A DNA stretch of 64,000 nt from Microthyrium microscopicum (taxonomy: Eukaryota; Ascomycota; Dothideomycetes; Microthyriales; Microthyriaceae). The stretch spans positions 895,275 to 959,274 of the forward strand of contig MU004234.1 in NCBI GenBank assembly GCA_010405405.1, read 5' to 3'. Of this stretch, positions 44,769 to 56,215 are shown one piece after another. The position numbers and the translations under genes were made by a program. Under the pieces are notes generated by a model. That model was not told the origin of the DNA and ran no database searches. It was given only the letters and a program-made list of their open reading frames with translations. Every line of letters begins with the position of its first letter. Position 1 is the stretch's first letter.

Positions 44769-46127
44769 TTTGATACTGGTAAAATACGGCGAGTTTTGAG
44801 ACTAAAGTGAACTGGAGCAGATTTGAGGCAGTTGAACGACAAGTCTGGGCTTTATCTACTAAAGGGAACCATTCTGGCGGTGACCCTAATTTATCAAGCT
44901 TCTTTTATTTCCTAATAACTGACTATTCCGTGGTTGAAACACGTGAGTGGTCTAGATGTATACTGTACCTGATCAGGGTTCACTTGCTGGAGTTCGATAT
45001 GCAAATACATTAGCACTATATTCTCGACCACTAGTAGTGGAAGCGAGATATTATGTCTGCCCCTAAGGACAGATTGGGCTAGTTCATTGGACTCTGTCTG
45101 AGGCCCTGAAAGGTACTCTCTTTTAAGATAAGCACTTGGGAAAGCAGAATAATGCAAAAGAATAAGCGATAGCATAAATAAAGGGCAACGCTTCCTCGCA
45201 TGTATCCGATTCGTGCGCAACCGAGATCTATCGTCCAGCGAGTTGTTCCATGCTCCCAAACCGCGATACTCCTCTTTTTCGTGTGATTGAGAGTACTCTG
45301 TAGCAGAAAGACTTGCTTGAAAAGTACCGAAGTATCTAGGAAGATGTTGCAGCGAAAGCTCTACACTAAAGCATTCGGTTACTTCAAGGTTTTGACAACT
45401 TCGGACGAATCACATATATTTTGAGACATGATTAAGCGAAGACTGCGCTGGTATTTTTGATATATTGGTATATGGAAAATTCAACGCTTTTTTAGTTAGA
45501 CGTTCTACCTATATCTTCTCAGTGAGCATACTATGATTGAATCATTGAATAGATGGTACTGTCAAAGACTCAAAAAACTTTCTTGTCCCCTATCTACGGA
45601 GGTTTTCCTGAGGATTTCTCTCCTGAACACAAGACTCGTTGTCTTCCACAAACTAAACAGCTTAGACATGCTAATGCGACTACTAGATACCTGCCGTACC
45701 AGTTAGATTGCTACTTCAAGTCGCAGGACTTTATATCTGAACGTAGAACCGCGCAATCCCGGTATTTTTATTGCCTAGATAGGACGAAATGGGCAAAATG
45801 GCACAAAAAGAGATTTTGTGTTGCTCAATTGTCTCCATTATCTGTTCTAGAGCACCTATAGTCTCTTCCCAGAGTCGTTTATCCCCAGCCTTGAACGACG
45901 TGGTACACCAAAGATGTACATCGTGTAAGGGCGATCATCCAATCGCTGAATTCTCTGGTTATACATGTTCTCAAAACTATTGAACTTGTGACCATGAAGT
46001 TCATCTAGGTACCTAAGCTATTTGTGCAATCCTTCATGCTTTTGCTTTCGAATGAAAACATGAAATCAATGGTTGCCATCGTACTTTGAAAAGAAAAACC
46101 TCCAAGTCCAGTCATTACAGCTCCAAA
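44769..46127. other. Intergenic region with possible gene remnants
   Basis: About 1.36 kb. Two overlapping plus-strand frames (45553-45861 and 45789-45983) may be chance or decayed coding DNA. The second ends with RCTSCKGDHPIAEFSGYTC, which recalls small zinc-binding motifs in fungal proteins but stands alone. Nothing else is supported. Confidence 0.4.
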
Positions 46128-47972
46128 ATGCCAATCTATCGTCTATTCGACCGTCAGGACTCCGAGCCTATAGACTCTCACAAATATGAACCAGCTGTTT
46201 AAGAAAAAGAAACTGAACAAATCCCTGAACCATCCCTAAAACGCAAATCAGAAAGGCTCCGATGGAGCACCCTCACCAACTCATGGTATCTCGAAATTGG
46301 CGCATTACTTGGAACGAATTTCTGTGAGAGCATGATTTTCTACATCCTACGCACAACGCATCAACAACCCATATCGGCCTGGAAATATCATGGAAGGCTC
46401 AGCCTAAACACTGCGGTATCATTCATAACTACCGTCTTCAAATCTGATCTTTACTCTTGCAACCAGTAGCAAGCTGTATAGGTCAGCTGAAATGGAGTCA
46501 CTACCGGAAAGCGCAGAGAATGTCGCATATCGAATTGTTCGACGAAGCGTCTCGAGGACCTTTGGGGGCTCTGTTGCTTTTGTTCCAAAGAAACACTGTT
46601 GTAACGTTAGCCGCTGCAGGCTCGGTAATCACCATTCTGAGTCTACTTCTTGATGCGTCTACTCAGCAACTGATCGAATATCCGACCCGGCCAGTTTTTA
46701 CGGAATCGGATGACACAACCTTCAGTCATAGCTTGATATACAACAATGGAGGTAGAACCAACGGATTCATGGTCATCGAATGTACAAAAGCTTCTTCCAA
46801 TCGTTCTAGGTTGATATATTGCTAACGGCTTCGTTTCAGGGAACTCTGTCGACTTGACCATGCAAGCCTCAGTAATCAATGGACTGAGTGGCTTTGTCAC
46901 TCCTCCAGATTTTCATTGTAGCTCTGCAAACTGTACTTGGCATGACAAGAGCTTCCTATCTCTTGGTTTCGAGAGTACTTGTAAGAATGTTACCACCAAA
47001 ATCGCTCAGGTCTGCGCCGACTTTAGGAACCAAACACTCACTTACCCCAATCTGGACTCTACTGGAAACGTGAACCAGTGCAATCTTACTACACCATCAA
47101 ATGTAACTCTACAGTACACTTACGTCCCAACAGATTCGCAGACAACAGTCATTGTCTCATCTACAATATCATGTCCTTCCTTAGGCTATGGCGGCTGGCG
47201 CAATGGCTGGCTGACTGCCATACAGTCCTCGAAGCTCATCACCATCGCAGTGTTCCGAATGTACGGATATCCAGCACGCGGATATTGGGAGGTGATAGAA
47301 TGTGACATCGGGCTTGTGGGCCACAAGAAATCCAATGTTTCAATCACAAACTCAACGTTTCAGGTTGGCTTGGAAGAAAGACTACCTCTAGTAGTTTTGA
47401 ATGGAAGCGGAAGCGAACCAGTGGCTTCACATGCGACGTTCATGACACAAACTGGCAATCACACCTTCATGGCGAACTTGATGGACTTGGCTATCCTTTC
47501 AGACTTCCTGCAAAGTAAAGTTTTCAATGGGACTCTTGTTGACGGGGACTACGCTTTCGATCCTAACATCCCCTTCGGGCCTGTATACCTGAACAAAAAC
47601 ATTGACGTTTCTGGAGCGCTACAAAACATGACAAGAAGCATGACCAACACAATCAACAGAAGTAGCAACGCCGCCTTTGAGAAAGGATACACGATTCGCA
47701 GTGAGACTTATATATACATTCGATGGAAGTATTTCACCCTCCCAGTAGTGATGCTAATCGCTACGACTCACCTTCTGCTTACAACTATTCTTAAATCGCG
47801 CAGACAACAGATGAAGTTGTGGAAGTCCTCCAGCGTGGCATTACTCGCGCACCAAATCAACGAATGGAAAGGTTGCGAGACTGCTCTTGACGGACCTGCT
47901 GCCCTGAAAAGGCTTGCTGAGAAGACACGACTTAAACTTTCAAGAGATATGACAATGGAAGCCTCTGACTGA
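46128..47972 (+). pseudogene. DUF3176-type membrane protein, probably decayed copy
   Basis: The copy starts MPIYRLFDRQ at 46128, meets a TAA at 46200-46202, then continues in the same frame (NSWYLEIGALLG...TTVFKS). Near 46440-46465 the frame shifts: compared with the neighbour at 48575 there are about five extra bases, after which LQPVASCIGQLKW reads on. The rest is open to 46764, crosses an intron (about 46785-46840) and runs to 47972. The C-terminal half has the Cys-rich outer domain (HCSSANCTWHDK, CKNVTTK), many N-glycosylation sites and a last span (YFTLPVVMLIATTHLLLTTI). DUF3176 proteins are fungal multi-span membrane proteins of unknown function. Two breaks argue for a pseudogene; sequencing error or an unrecognised intron near 46190 is the alternative. 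Confidence 0.75.
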
Positions 47973-48574
47973 GCAAGACATGAAGGCAACAGAAAACTAT
48001 ATGTATACCATTAACAAGAGGTTGGACTCGCAGACACAACTCAGTGAACAAAGTTATTTTTAGCTCACTTAACGGTGACAAGAATGTAGAACTTATAAAG
48101 TAGTACTGTAATACATCGGAGAGTCAACCATGTGTAAGTCTATTAAAAACCAGATGACAACGTACAAGCGCTATGAATGTATGCGATATCTATGCGATTC
48201 CCCAAGAAGAGCAAGGTAACCATATAAGGGGGTTGGAACATTCCCATATTTACACAAGGGGTTTTCATGTATTCATTGTCACACTTGTTAGTCCTGTCTT
48301 CAGCCCATCGGCACGGCTGTGCATAGTACAACATAAAACACATAGCTCGCCTGTACTCGTGACTGCCCAATGAGTGTCAATTTCGAGGAGTACCTCGTTC
48401 GACGCTATCGAATAGATGGCAATCATACTGGCCAGGTCCCAATACATCACAAGTTCAGCTAGCATATATATCTATTTGAACATTTACATTGTAGGTTGTC
48501 TGTCAGTGCTAAATATCATTCACAAAGTTTCTCACATAGACTTTTGGAAAATACTATCCTTTTTGTTTCACGCC
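47973..48574. other. Intergenic region between tandem DUF3176 copies
   Basis: About 600 bases. An in-frame ATG at 48416 would lengthen the next gene by 53 residues, but that stretch looks unlike coding sequence of the family. No other feature. Confidence 0.45.
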
Positions 48575-50407
48575 ATGGACATTTCTGACTTCGAGGAAGC
48601 GGCTGGAGCTCAGTTTAGTTCTTTACTCAGCTGGAAAGGACGAGACGACGAAAAAGATGACGACAACAAGGGACCAGAAACACGAATCGAGAACGTTCAA
48701 CCGCCCAGGCGACCACCAGGGAAACCATCGAACAAAATAAGATCATGGACTTTAGAGATCTTGACCCTTGTTGGAGCGATTCTTTCTGAAGGAAGCATAT
48801 TTGCCGTTCTCTTCTACATGAATGATAATGCCCTGTCTAAATGGCCAGTACAGAATCAGATCACTCTGAATGCCGCAATTTCCGTCTTCTCTACCCTATT
48901 CAAGTCACTACTTCTGGTTTCAGTCGCAAGCTGCATAATACAGGCTAAATGGACCCACTTCAAACAACCTCGAACCATGTATGACATGCATCGATATGAT
49001 CGAGCGACGCGATCAGCGAAAGGATCGCTGTTGCTACTATTGAACAACAGACCTTTTTGGAGTTTGGCTTCAATAGGGGCCATCATAATGGTCTTTTCTG
49101 TCTTACTTGATGCCGCCACCCAGCAATTGATAGAATTCAGGTCTGACTCGGTGCGGATCGTGGACGAGAACCAGGGAGGAATGTTGTCTCTGAGTACAGT
49201 TTACGACACCGGAGCAAAGAAGAATAACCTAGGAAGATTTGATTGTACAGTAAATGCCCCAAGTCTTAGCTTCGGAGATTGACTGAAATTAGACCATACC
49301 TTTGATATGAGAATGCAAGCAGCAGCCATAAATGGCTTGTCAGGTTTCTTGACCCCGATGAACTTCGAATGCACATTGTCGGAATGTAGATGGAATGACA
49401 ACGAGATTTACACTACGCTTGGCTTTGGAAGTAATTGCAAGAATGTCACATCGATCAGCACCGAGGATTGCGGCTTTCCTAATGTCACCATCTCCACACC
49501 AAATGTTGGCAAAACCTGCAATGTCACCACCCCAGGCAACAACACAATAGGGTGGTTCTATTCCCAGTCATCAACTCGAACAGACATCGTGATCACTTCC
49601 AAACCCTCGGTTGGAATTAACACCTACTACGAGCCTACTGATGTAGTCAGTAACCCAACGAATCTCCTCAACTTTGCGATGTTCAGAATGTATGGCAATA
49701 AAAACGATCAAGTGGACTTTCTTCCATGGGACCTTATCGAATGTAGCATAGATCTCGTCGGTTACAAGTACTCCGGGATGTCAGTCAAAAACTCATCGCT
49801 TCAAATCGAAGACATTAGGAGACTGGCCCTCCAGAAGGGTATTGCACGTGGAACATATCTAGGCAGTATGATTGACTTCACCAGTGTGGAAGGCAATCAC
49901 ACCTTCGTGGCCAATTCTCTCGACTTGCAAATTGTTAGAACATACCTAAAGAGCAATATATTTGACGGAGAACTCGAATCTGGAGACACGGATCAGAGCA
50001 TGAGTGTACCCCTAGGCCCTCTACTCCTTCGCTCCAGGAACATCACAGCGGCAGTCAGCATGATGGCTCAAAGCATGACTAATGTTATCAGCCAAAGCGA
50101 CAATAGCACCAACATATATGGAGACGCCTTTGAACAGCAACCCATTGTTCACGTTCGATGGCTCTATTTTGCTCTGCCGGGTTTGCTGCTCCTTATAACA
50201 GCCATTCTACTGTTCTCGACTATCTCGAAGGCCAAGCGATCCAAGCCGGTGGTCTGGAAAATTTCTGGCACCGAGATGCTTGCCCATCAGATTGTCAACT
50301 GGCACAATCAAAATGCTGAAGAAATTGGGAATACGGTGGTCGATGCGTCGGCAAGACAGTTGAAGATAATGCTTGCAGACGACATGACCTTTCAAATCTC
50401 ACCATGA
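48575..50407 (+). CDS. DUF3176-type multi-span membrane protein
   Basis: Two exons, 48575-49244 and 49293-50407, 48-base intron in phase 1; product 594 residues. After a polar, acidic N terminus come three spans: EILTLVGAILSEGSIFAVLF, AAISVFSTLFKSLLLVSVAS and SLASIGAIIMVFSVLLDAAT, then the family block TQQLIEF. A large outer domain follows with paired Cys (FECTLSECRW, SNCKNVT, EDCG, KTCNVT) and a last span (LYFALPGLLLLITAILLF). It ends with a short inner tail containing VWKISGTEMLAHQI. The ATG is in a GCCATGG context. Function of the family is unknown. It is a tandem duplicate of the decayed gene to its left: QAxxINGLSGF, GFxSxCKNVT and the tail VWKxSxxxxLAHQI are shared. Confidence 0.86.
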
Positions 50408-50756
50408 ACTTCTCTCTTCGTAAAGGAGCTAAATTCTGGACCCTGTCATCCTATAGCCTGGGACGAGTTGTGTTACGTACATGGCATGGCACGTTAATTG
50501 ATACCTTATACAAGTCAACTGGGATGATCGTGTTAAAGGAAGTCCACTTGATCGCCACTTTGTGTTGTAAGCAACAAAGCACTGATTTGATTCGAGAATT
50601 GCGGGAGGGAGCAAGCCTATATCCTTATCTTATTCACAAACTGGGGGTATCCTTTACTGCTGTAAGAATAGTTCGAGGCAAGCCTCCAACAACAATCAAA
50701 GACCAACTGTACTATCTCCCGGATCCTCTCTCGCGTGTGCCTAAAAATTCGAAGGG
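50408..50756. other. Convergent intergenic region
   Basis: About 350 bases between 3' ends. No gene; the plus-strand frame running into the next gene is an antisense shadow. Confidence 0.5.
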
Positions 50757-51344
50757 CTACTCATCTGACACTGTTTCTGTAGCTTTCTGGGCAGGAATGA
50801 TCATTTCCACTTCCGCGGCAACAACCTTCGGGTTCTGACTACGCGCAGCCTCAGACTGGGCAGCGCCTTCCAAAGGACTCAGCCAGCCAATACGATCCTT
50901 ACACCAAATCTCACGCCTCGGTCTAAGTTTCGTCTCATGAAGGTGAAAATCATCCACAGTGCCGATTCTCAAGAGATGTGCTCCCTTAGATCCAATCCGA
51001 TACATGAGCGTCCCACATATTTTACAGAAGTAGTTCGTCATAAGATTTCCAGAAGCGATGGTCTTCGTCTGAGCAAACGCTGTTAGATTCTCCTGGCCAC
51101 GAACATGCGTAAGGTGTGTGTCGCGAATTGAAAAGATTGAAGAGAATGTAGATGCCGTGATCTTGCGGCAGTCTGTACAATGACACAGGAAAGTACTGAG
51201 AAGACCAGGCGCTTGAAGAGGGAATGATAGCTGGACTGCTCCACAGTAGCATGTTGCTGTTGCTGAGTCGTCTTTGGACCAGCCGTCAGTTGCGGCACTA
51301 GCGAGAGGAATGTATGGCTTTGACATATCGGTTTTTGTTTCCAT
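50757..51344 (-). CDS. GFA-fold (glutathione-dependent formaldehyde-activating enzyme type) protein
   Basis: Single exon, 195 residues. The zinc-binding Cys pattern of the GFA/CENP-V fold is complete: TCYCGAVQLSF (about 31-41), LCHCTDCRKITAS (about 53-65) and YFCKICGTLMYRIG (about 103-116). The founding member speeds the joining of glutathione and formaldehyde, but most fungal members are uncharacterised and the catalytic role of the family is debated. No signal peptide is present, so it is likely cytosolic. The C-terminal 40 residues are polar. Convergent with the DUF3176 gene. Confidence 0.88.
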   Translation of the reverse strand: METKTDMSKPYIPLASAATDGWSKDDSATATCYCGAVQLSFPLQAPGLLSTFLCHCTDCRKITASTFSSIFSIRDTHLTHVRGQENLTAFAQTKTIASGNLMTNYFCKICGTLMYRIGSKGAHLLRIGTVDDFHLHETKLRPRREIWCKDRIGWLSPLEGAAQSEAARSQNPKVVAAEVEMIIPAQKATETVSDE

Positions 51345-51773
51345 GATTGAATCGTAGGGCTCAACTGCTTCTATCTTATTTTAGTCTTCACTTGCTACGG
51401 CTCATAGAGCGCATTTTATATACTCCGATGCTGAAGTGTAAATATCATCAAATGCTGTAGCCTATTTCGACATTTCGCCGGAATCGGCGAAAACACCAGC
51501 GGTCCGGTCCGTAACTCCCGCCAGTTCTAATTAGGAAGCATGTTTACAAAAAGTTACGCTCTTTTCTCGAGCTACGTACTCAGGAAGTGGGCATACTCTG
51601 GAGGTCATTCGATCTCTTTTGACGCAAAACCACGACGGAGAAAGATCTTGATATCAGAAGACCTCGATGCAAGTGCTCAATTGTATTACAAAGTTAACAA
51701 GTTCCAGCCAGTATCTACCTACTTTACTGCTAACTCATTTCCCGGAATTTTTGGCAAGCTCTAGCAAGCATCC
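51345..51773. other. Intergenic region
   Basis: About 430 bases between the GFA-fold gene and the 3' end of the AAA ATPase gene. A TATATACT run at 51417-51424, some 75 bases upstream of the GFA start, may be its TATA region. Confidence 0.4.
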
Positions 51774-54267
51774 TTATTCGTACAATGATCTGTCAGTTGT
51801 ACCTTGCTTGCTTGCGCTTGGAGCGGTCGCTTTGATGCCGCTCTCTAGACGACTCAGTGTCATATCGTACGCTTTTGCATCACACCAAGATTTCACCTGT
51901 AATCAATCGTGAGCATAAAATTATTCAAGTGACAAGGAAATAATTTACCGTCTTAATAGAATTCTTGATCTCTCGACCATTGAGCTGCCACTGAGCCAAC
52001 TCCAACAAATCCTCGTCGCTTAAGTAATCTTGTGCTCGTCGACTCTTTGGCTCTTCCCGTTCGTCATCTGCTTCAACAGCCTGCTCTTTCATGAGCGGCA
52101 AACGGTCCATGAATTTGCGCCACAAGATCAAGCGGTTTTCGGGTGTCAGAGGTTGGAAAAGCAAGTGGATGTTTACTCGCGAGCGGAAGGCTGTGTCGAT
52201 GGAGTTGTACAAATTTGTCGTCAGGAAGATGATCCCGCGGAAGTATTCTAGCTCTCGCAAGAATATGCTGACGAGCTCATTGCGAGCAATGTCTTGTGGA
52301 TTGCGCTCGGCCATGAACACATCAGCTTCATCGAGAAGTATCACGGCATCCCACTCTGTAGCCATTTCAAAAACTTTCTTCAGGTTGGCTCCTAGTAACG
52401 CAGCATTAATGCCCAAGTCCTCAGCCTGGAGATAATACAGTGGCCGTCTAGTCTTGTCGGCAACTGCTTCGGCTGTAAGTGTCTTTCCAGTTCCGGGTGG
52501 GCCAGAGAGTAACATGACGAGTCCTTGCCCTTTGCCTTTAATAACATCGTCCATTTCCATACCGGCCACACGAGTGCGTTGATGATTCTCGACAAAAGAC
52601 AGAACAAGGTCCTTTTGCTCTTCCGGGTACACCAGATGTTCGTATGCATCGTCATTCCAGACGACAGGTTTGACGTCTTCAACATAAAACTTGAGCCACA
52701 GCTTGTTCTGCAGAGCATAGCCCTTTAGCATGGGCGACAAAAAGATCAGCTCTGGTTCGCGTTCGAGCATGGTCTCCTTGTTAGCAGCGATATCGTCCTC
52801 GGTAAGCCGAGTGATATAGAAGGTTTGAGGTGGATTCAGCGCTCCATCAATTTCGGATTCTGTTTGAGAATCTTGAGGACGATGGTGTGCTCGTGCACGT
52901 CGCCGAAGAGGTTGTATTTTGTTTCGTGCCATATCCTCATCTTTGCCACTGTGAAAGTTCAGTATAGATCTACTTTGTGGTTCGAGAACAATTGAGAATT
53001 CAGCGCATCGCGCCTCGGCACTCAGGAGGTAATTGAAAGAATGCAATGCTGACTGAGAAAAACTTACCCTTTACGATCGCTAGTCTGGTGGTGCTTTTGA
53101 TATCCGTATGTGTCGATTAGGATTCTTCCATCCACCTGTTTTATTGTCAGCAACTTGTTTCCAGTGTATAGGACAAAATGGCTGGGATATACTGACATTA
53201 TGCTTTTCGGTGCATTTCGGCCCAACCCAAAATGCAACGCCTGTATACGTAGAGTACGACAGCCCCTGGAAATCGAGCACTTTCTTCCCGCGAGCGATCA
53301 TTCTGCTTCGAACAGCATCTGCATCTGGATGAAATTCCAACGGGAAGATTGAAACTTCCTTGATGGGTTTGTTACCTTCCCAAGGAAGGAGTTGGAACTC
53401 CACTTCAGCCCAGCTATAGCAGGCGCCGTCAAACTGAATCTCTTTTGCGGTTATCGCCAAGTGTGGTTGCGGCTTGGAAAGATACTTGGTATCGACTATC
53501 TTGAAGATGCGTTCACAGTCTTTTCCAGGATGATAAACCACACAGTCCTTTGGGAAGTATATCCATGCCATTTTGAAGTTCATAAGTCCGCTGGCCATGA
53601 GCTGCTTGACTTGCGATTTGGTGGTTCCGAACACTTCAGCCATGACCTTCAGTAGCAGTAGAAGTTGCTGCTTCAGTGCATCGCCTTCAGTATTTTGGTG
53701 CAGCTCTGCAATCTCATCGTGGCAGAAATAAAGTGGCCGGAATGGTTCCATGAACTTTGTGATCTCGCTAGGATCCACGTAGACATCCTGCTTCTCCAAG
53801 AGTGGCTTCAAAGCTGATATGAGTGCTGGATTCTGAACCTCAAGCATGTGGTATTTGAGCCAAAAGCGACTTCCGATGACTGGCTTTGATGTGTCTTTGA
53901 CCTTGTACAGCTTGACAGCGATGCGGTCGGCCTTGAGTGCCGCTTTTTTGCTGAGTTGTTTTGGTGGTGCTTCACTCCAGTCGTAGTAATCCTCTCGACT
54001 TTTGGGTCCTTCGTAATAGGTCTTGACAATGGGATCAGCTCCCATGATATTGGCATCGTCCGCCTGTTTGGATGATGGGCTGAGGCGCTTGGAGACGCTA
54101 CGCTTAGGTCCTGTTTGTGCATTTTTGAGATCAGAATCATCTGTCTCCAGGGTGACATCGCTCCCAAAGTCGTTGACATGCTTTTCATTGCTGTGAGTGA
54201 GGGACACGAACTTCTCACGCATACCATGGCTCATGTTAGAGAGATCCTCCTTATCAGGCCAACGCAT
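51774..54267 (-). CDS. AAA+ ATPase with fungal N-terminal domain (DUF7025-like)
   Basis: Four exons: 53197-54267, 53068-53135, 51949-52948 and 51774-51896; product 753 residues, phases agree. The N-terminal half (about 90-370) carries RFWLKYHMLEVQNPALISAL, FRPLYFCHDEI, DCVVYHPGKDC and IDTYGYQKHH, the blocks of the fungal domain usually placed before this kind of ATPase. The AAA module has Walker A GPPGTGKT (about 529-536), Walker B VILLDEADVFM, FLTTN (sensor 1) and FRSRVNIHLLF (arginine finger region). The last exon restores IKTVKSWCDAKAYDMTLSRL, the usual C-terminal helix. Such proteins are numerous in Pezizomycotina. Substrate is unknown; remodelling of proteins is inferred from the fold. 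The two small exons are easily missed. Confidence 0.9.
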
Positions 54268-56215
54268 CTTGGATGCTAAAGAGAGTCTATTCTCAAGAAA
54301 TACGAGTGTATACTGAACCTATCAAAGTCAACCCTGTGATTTTCGAATCTTGGAAAAGCTGGAAAAACAGCGTGAAGGTTAGAGGGTCGCGAGGTGCTGT
54401 GTTGTTGTACAATCTTTGTCGGGCGTAAAGCTTTGGGAGCTGGACACAGTGTTAAGAATTCGACACAGAAGACAGCCTGATCTTAAAGAAGGTAACTACC
54501 CCTCAAATAAAGCTATGGGATACCTAGAAATGTATCCGCATACAGTCACCGGTGAAGGGTGGCTGAGCGAAATCCAGCCTGATGAATCAAGGCAACAATG
54601 TGATAACTTTGAACGCCATTTCGATAGTCTCCAGTTTGCAAGTGATGAGACGCCCAGCGAACTGCCTGCACGGAATGTCTTAGCTTGACCATACCACTAT
54701 GTACTTCTTGTGTCTTGTTGGTCCCAAATAATGGGAAAACAAGAAGCGTGATATTTTCGAAGATTCTCATGGGTAGTCTGCCGCAACAAGGCAGACACAG
54801 TGCGAGCTAGGTAGCCCCTTCACGCAATGACAAGTAATAGAAAACCCCGCGATTGTACACTGCGTGAAGGCATATTATAGTGCATAAGTTAATAAATTGG
54901 ATCAGGTATTTGTTGCATGTGTGATGACTCTTCAGCAATGGATGGATGTTAGGATACGTGGCGCAGCGCATTGCACTGCCACACATAGACGACTGTGGCG
55001 TGGAAATTCCAACTCGGAATCCATGTAGTCTGATGGCCACCAAAAGAAGTTTGGGAACACCGGCATGGTATTGTAGTACCTTCGTTAGTATATTCTGGTT
55101 CGCTGTTCTCCTGGAGCATGAGATATCTGGGATCTTGGAAGCTTTAGGAAGATACTCTGATGACCAGGTAGATCTAGGATAGATTTGTCCAAAAGTCGGC
55201 CATTGGTGTCGTGAATAGGAGCAAGTATAACACTGTTCAGTGTGCTTCATTCGATTCTTAAAATGATTAATCTTCTTTCGCTGAACATTTATGGCTGCAT
55301 GTTGTCGTAAACATCAAACCTATCGCCTACATGAGGCAAACCAATGGAGAGAGGTAAAGCTGATGGACCACAAAGACATCCTCCAGTCAAGTCCTACTCA
55401 GCAGCATGGGACGGTTGTATCGGATACAATTCATCAATTCACGATAATGTAAGCCTGTTCTTCCGCAAGCTTTCCACGCTACGACATGGAGTTCCTGGTT
55501 CAGCGCCCTCTCGGGCCCGGAGTTGCTAAAGTCACTCAACCACAACTCTTCAATTGAGCAATCCATACTGTAACTTTGTAAAGCGGTTAAAGTGCAAGAC
55601 CAGAAAGAAAAGCAGATTGAGAAAGGCACGATGCACAATGATGTCTTTAAACTTCGAGTTGGCAAACGCCCTTCTTCGCGCCACGAAGTTTGACCCATAA
55701 GCAGGGCGCCACGAAGACCAGTGGGCGAGGATGTGCTTGTTACAGGCAATTTTAGCAGGGTCTTTGAGGGTTGAAGATCGCCACTCGCTGAAAGCGCTCA
55801 ACCGCGCCCACGTCAGTCCAGGCCTCGGTCCTTTGGGTTGACTTTTGGCGAGCGTTGACTGTCTCAATTGGTTGCTTTTCATCCAAAAAGCCGCTTGGAG
55901 GGCAAAAACATGCCCAATCCCCACGATTGAAGTGACATCCTCAACACTGCCCAGGGTGTGACTTTGAGTTGCGTACTTTGCATTCACCAGCCACTACTCT
56001 ACCATATAACCACTCGCATGCGCTGACTTTGGCGCTGCGTTATCGTCAATTGCTACTGTTCTTTGGATTCCATACCAAGAAATACCTCACCGACTTTTTC
56101 TCATATCACACTGAGCACGTCCATCTTGTCTTCAATCCTCTTTGGAAGTCTCCTGCTCAGCCTCCACTATTATTCTTAATCAATCTGGACACCGACACCG
56201 GTCACTTCCTTCAGC
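54268..56215. other. Long intergenic region
   Basis: About 1.95 kb between divergent genes. Frames such as 54807-55250 minus and 55550-55987 minus are up to 147 codons long but lack ATG context, domain motifs or plausible splice partners. I see no gene, RNA or repeat I can support. Confidence 0.45.

Noticed and set aside
45553-45983. Two overlapping frames, one ending in a CxxC...C motif
   Set aside because: Too short and isolated; no joinable exons found. Kept only as a note in the intergenic entry.
48416-48574. Upstream ATG for the intact DUF3176 gene
   Set aside because: It would add 53 residues rich in Ile, Tyr and Ser without family likeness. The ATG at 48575 has a better context.
30511-54267. 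A glutathione/redox gene cluster (MsrB, glutamate-cysteine ligase, GFA-fold protein)
   Set aside because: The three genes are spread over 20 kb among unrelated genes; chance is the simpler reading.
54807-55250. 147-codon minus-strand frame
   Set aside because: Composition is not coding-like and there is no domain or splice support.
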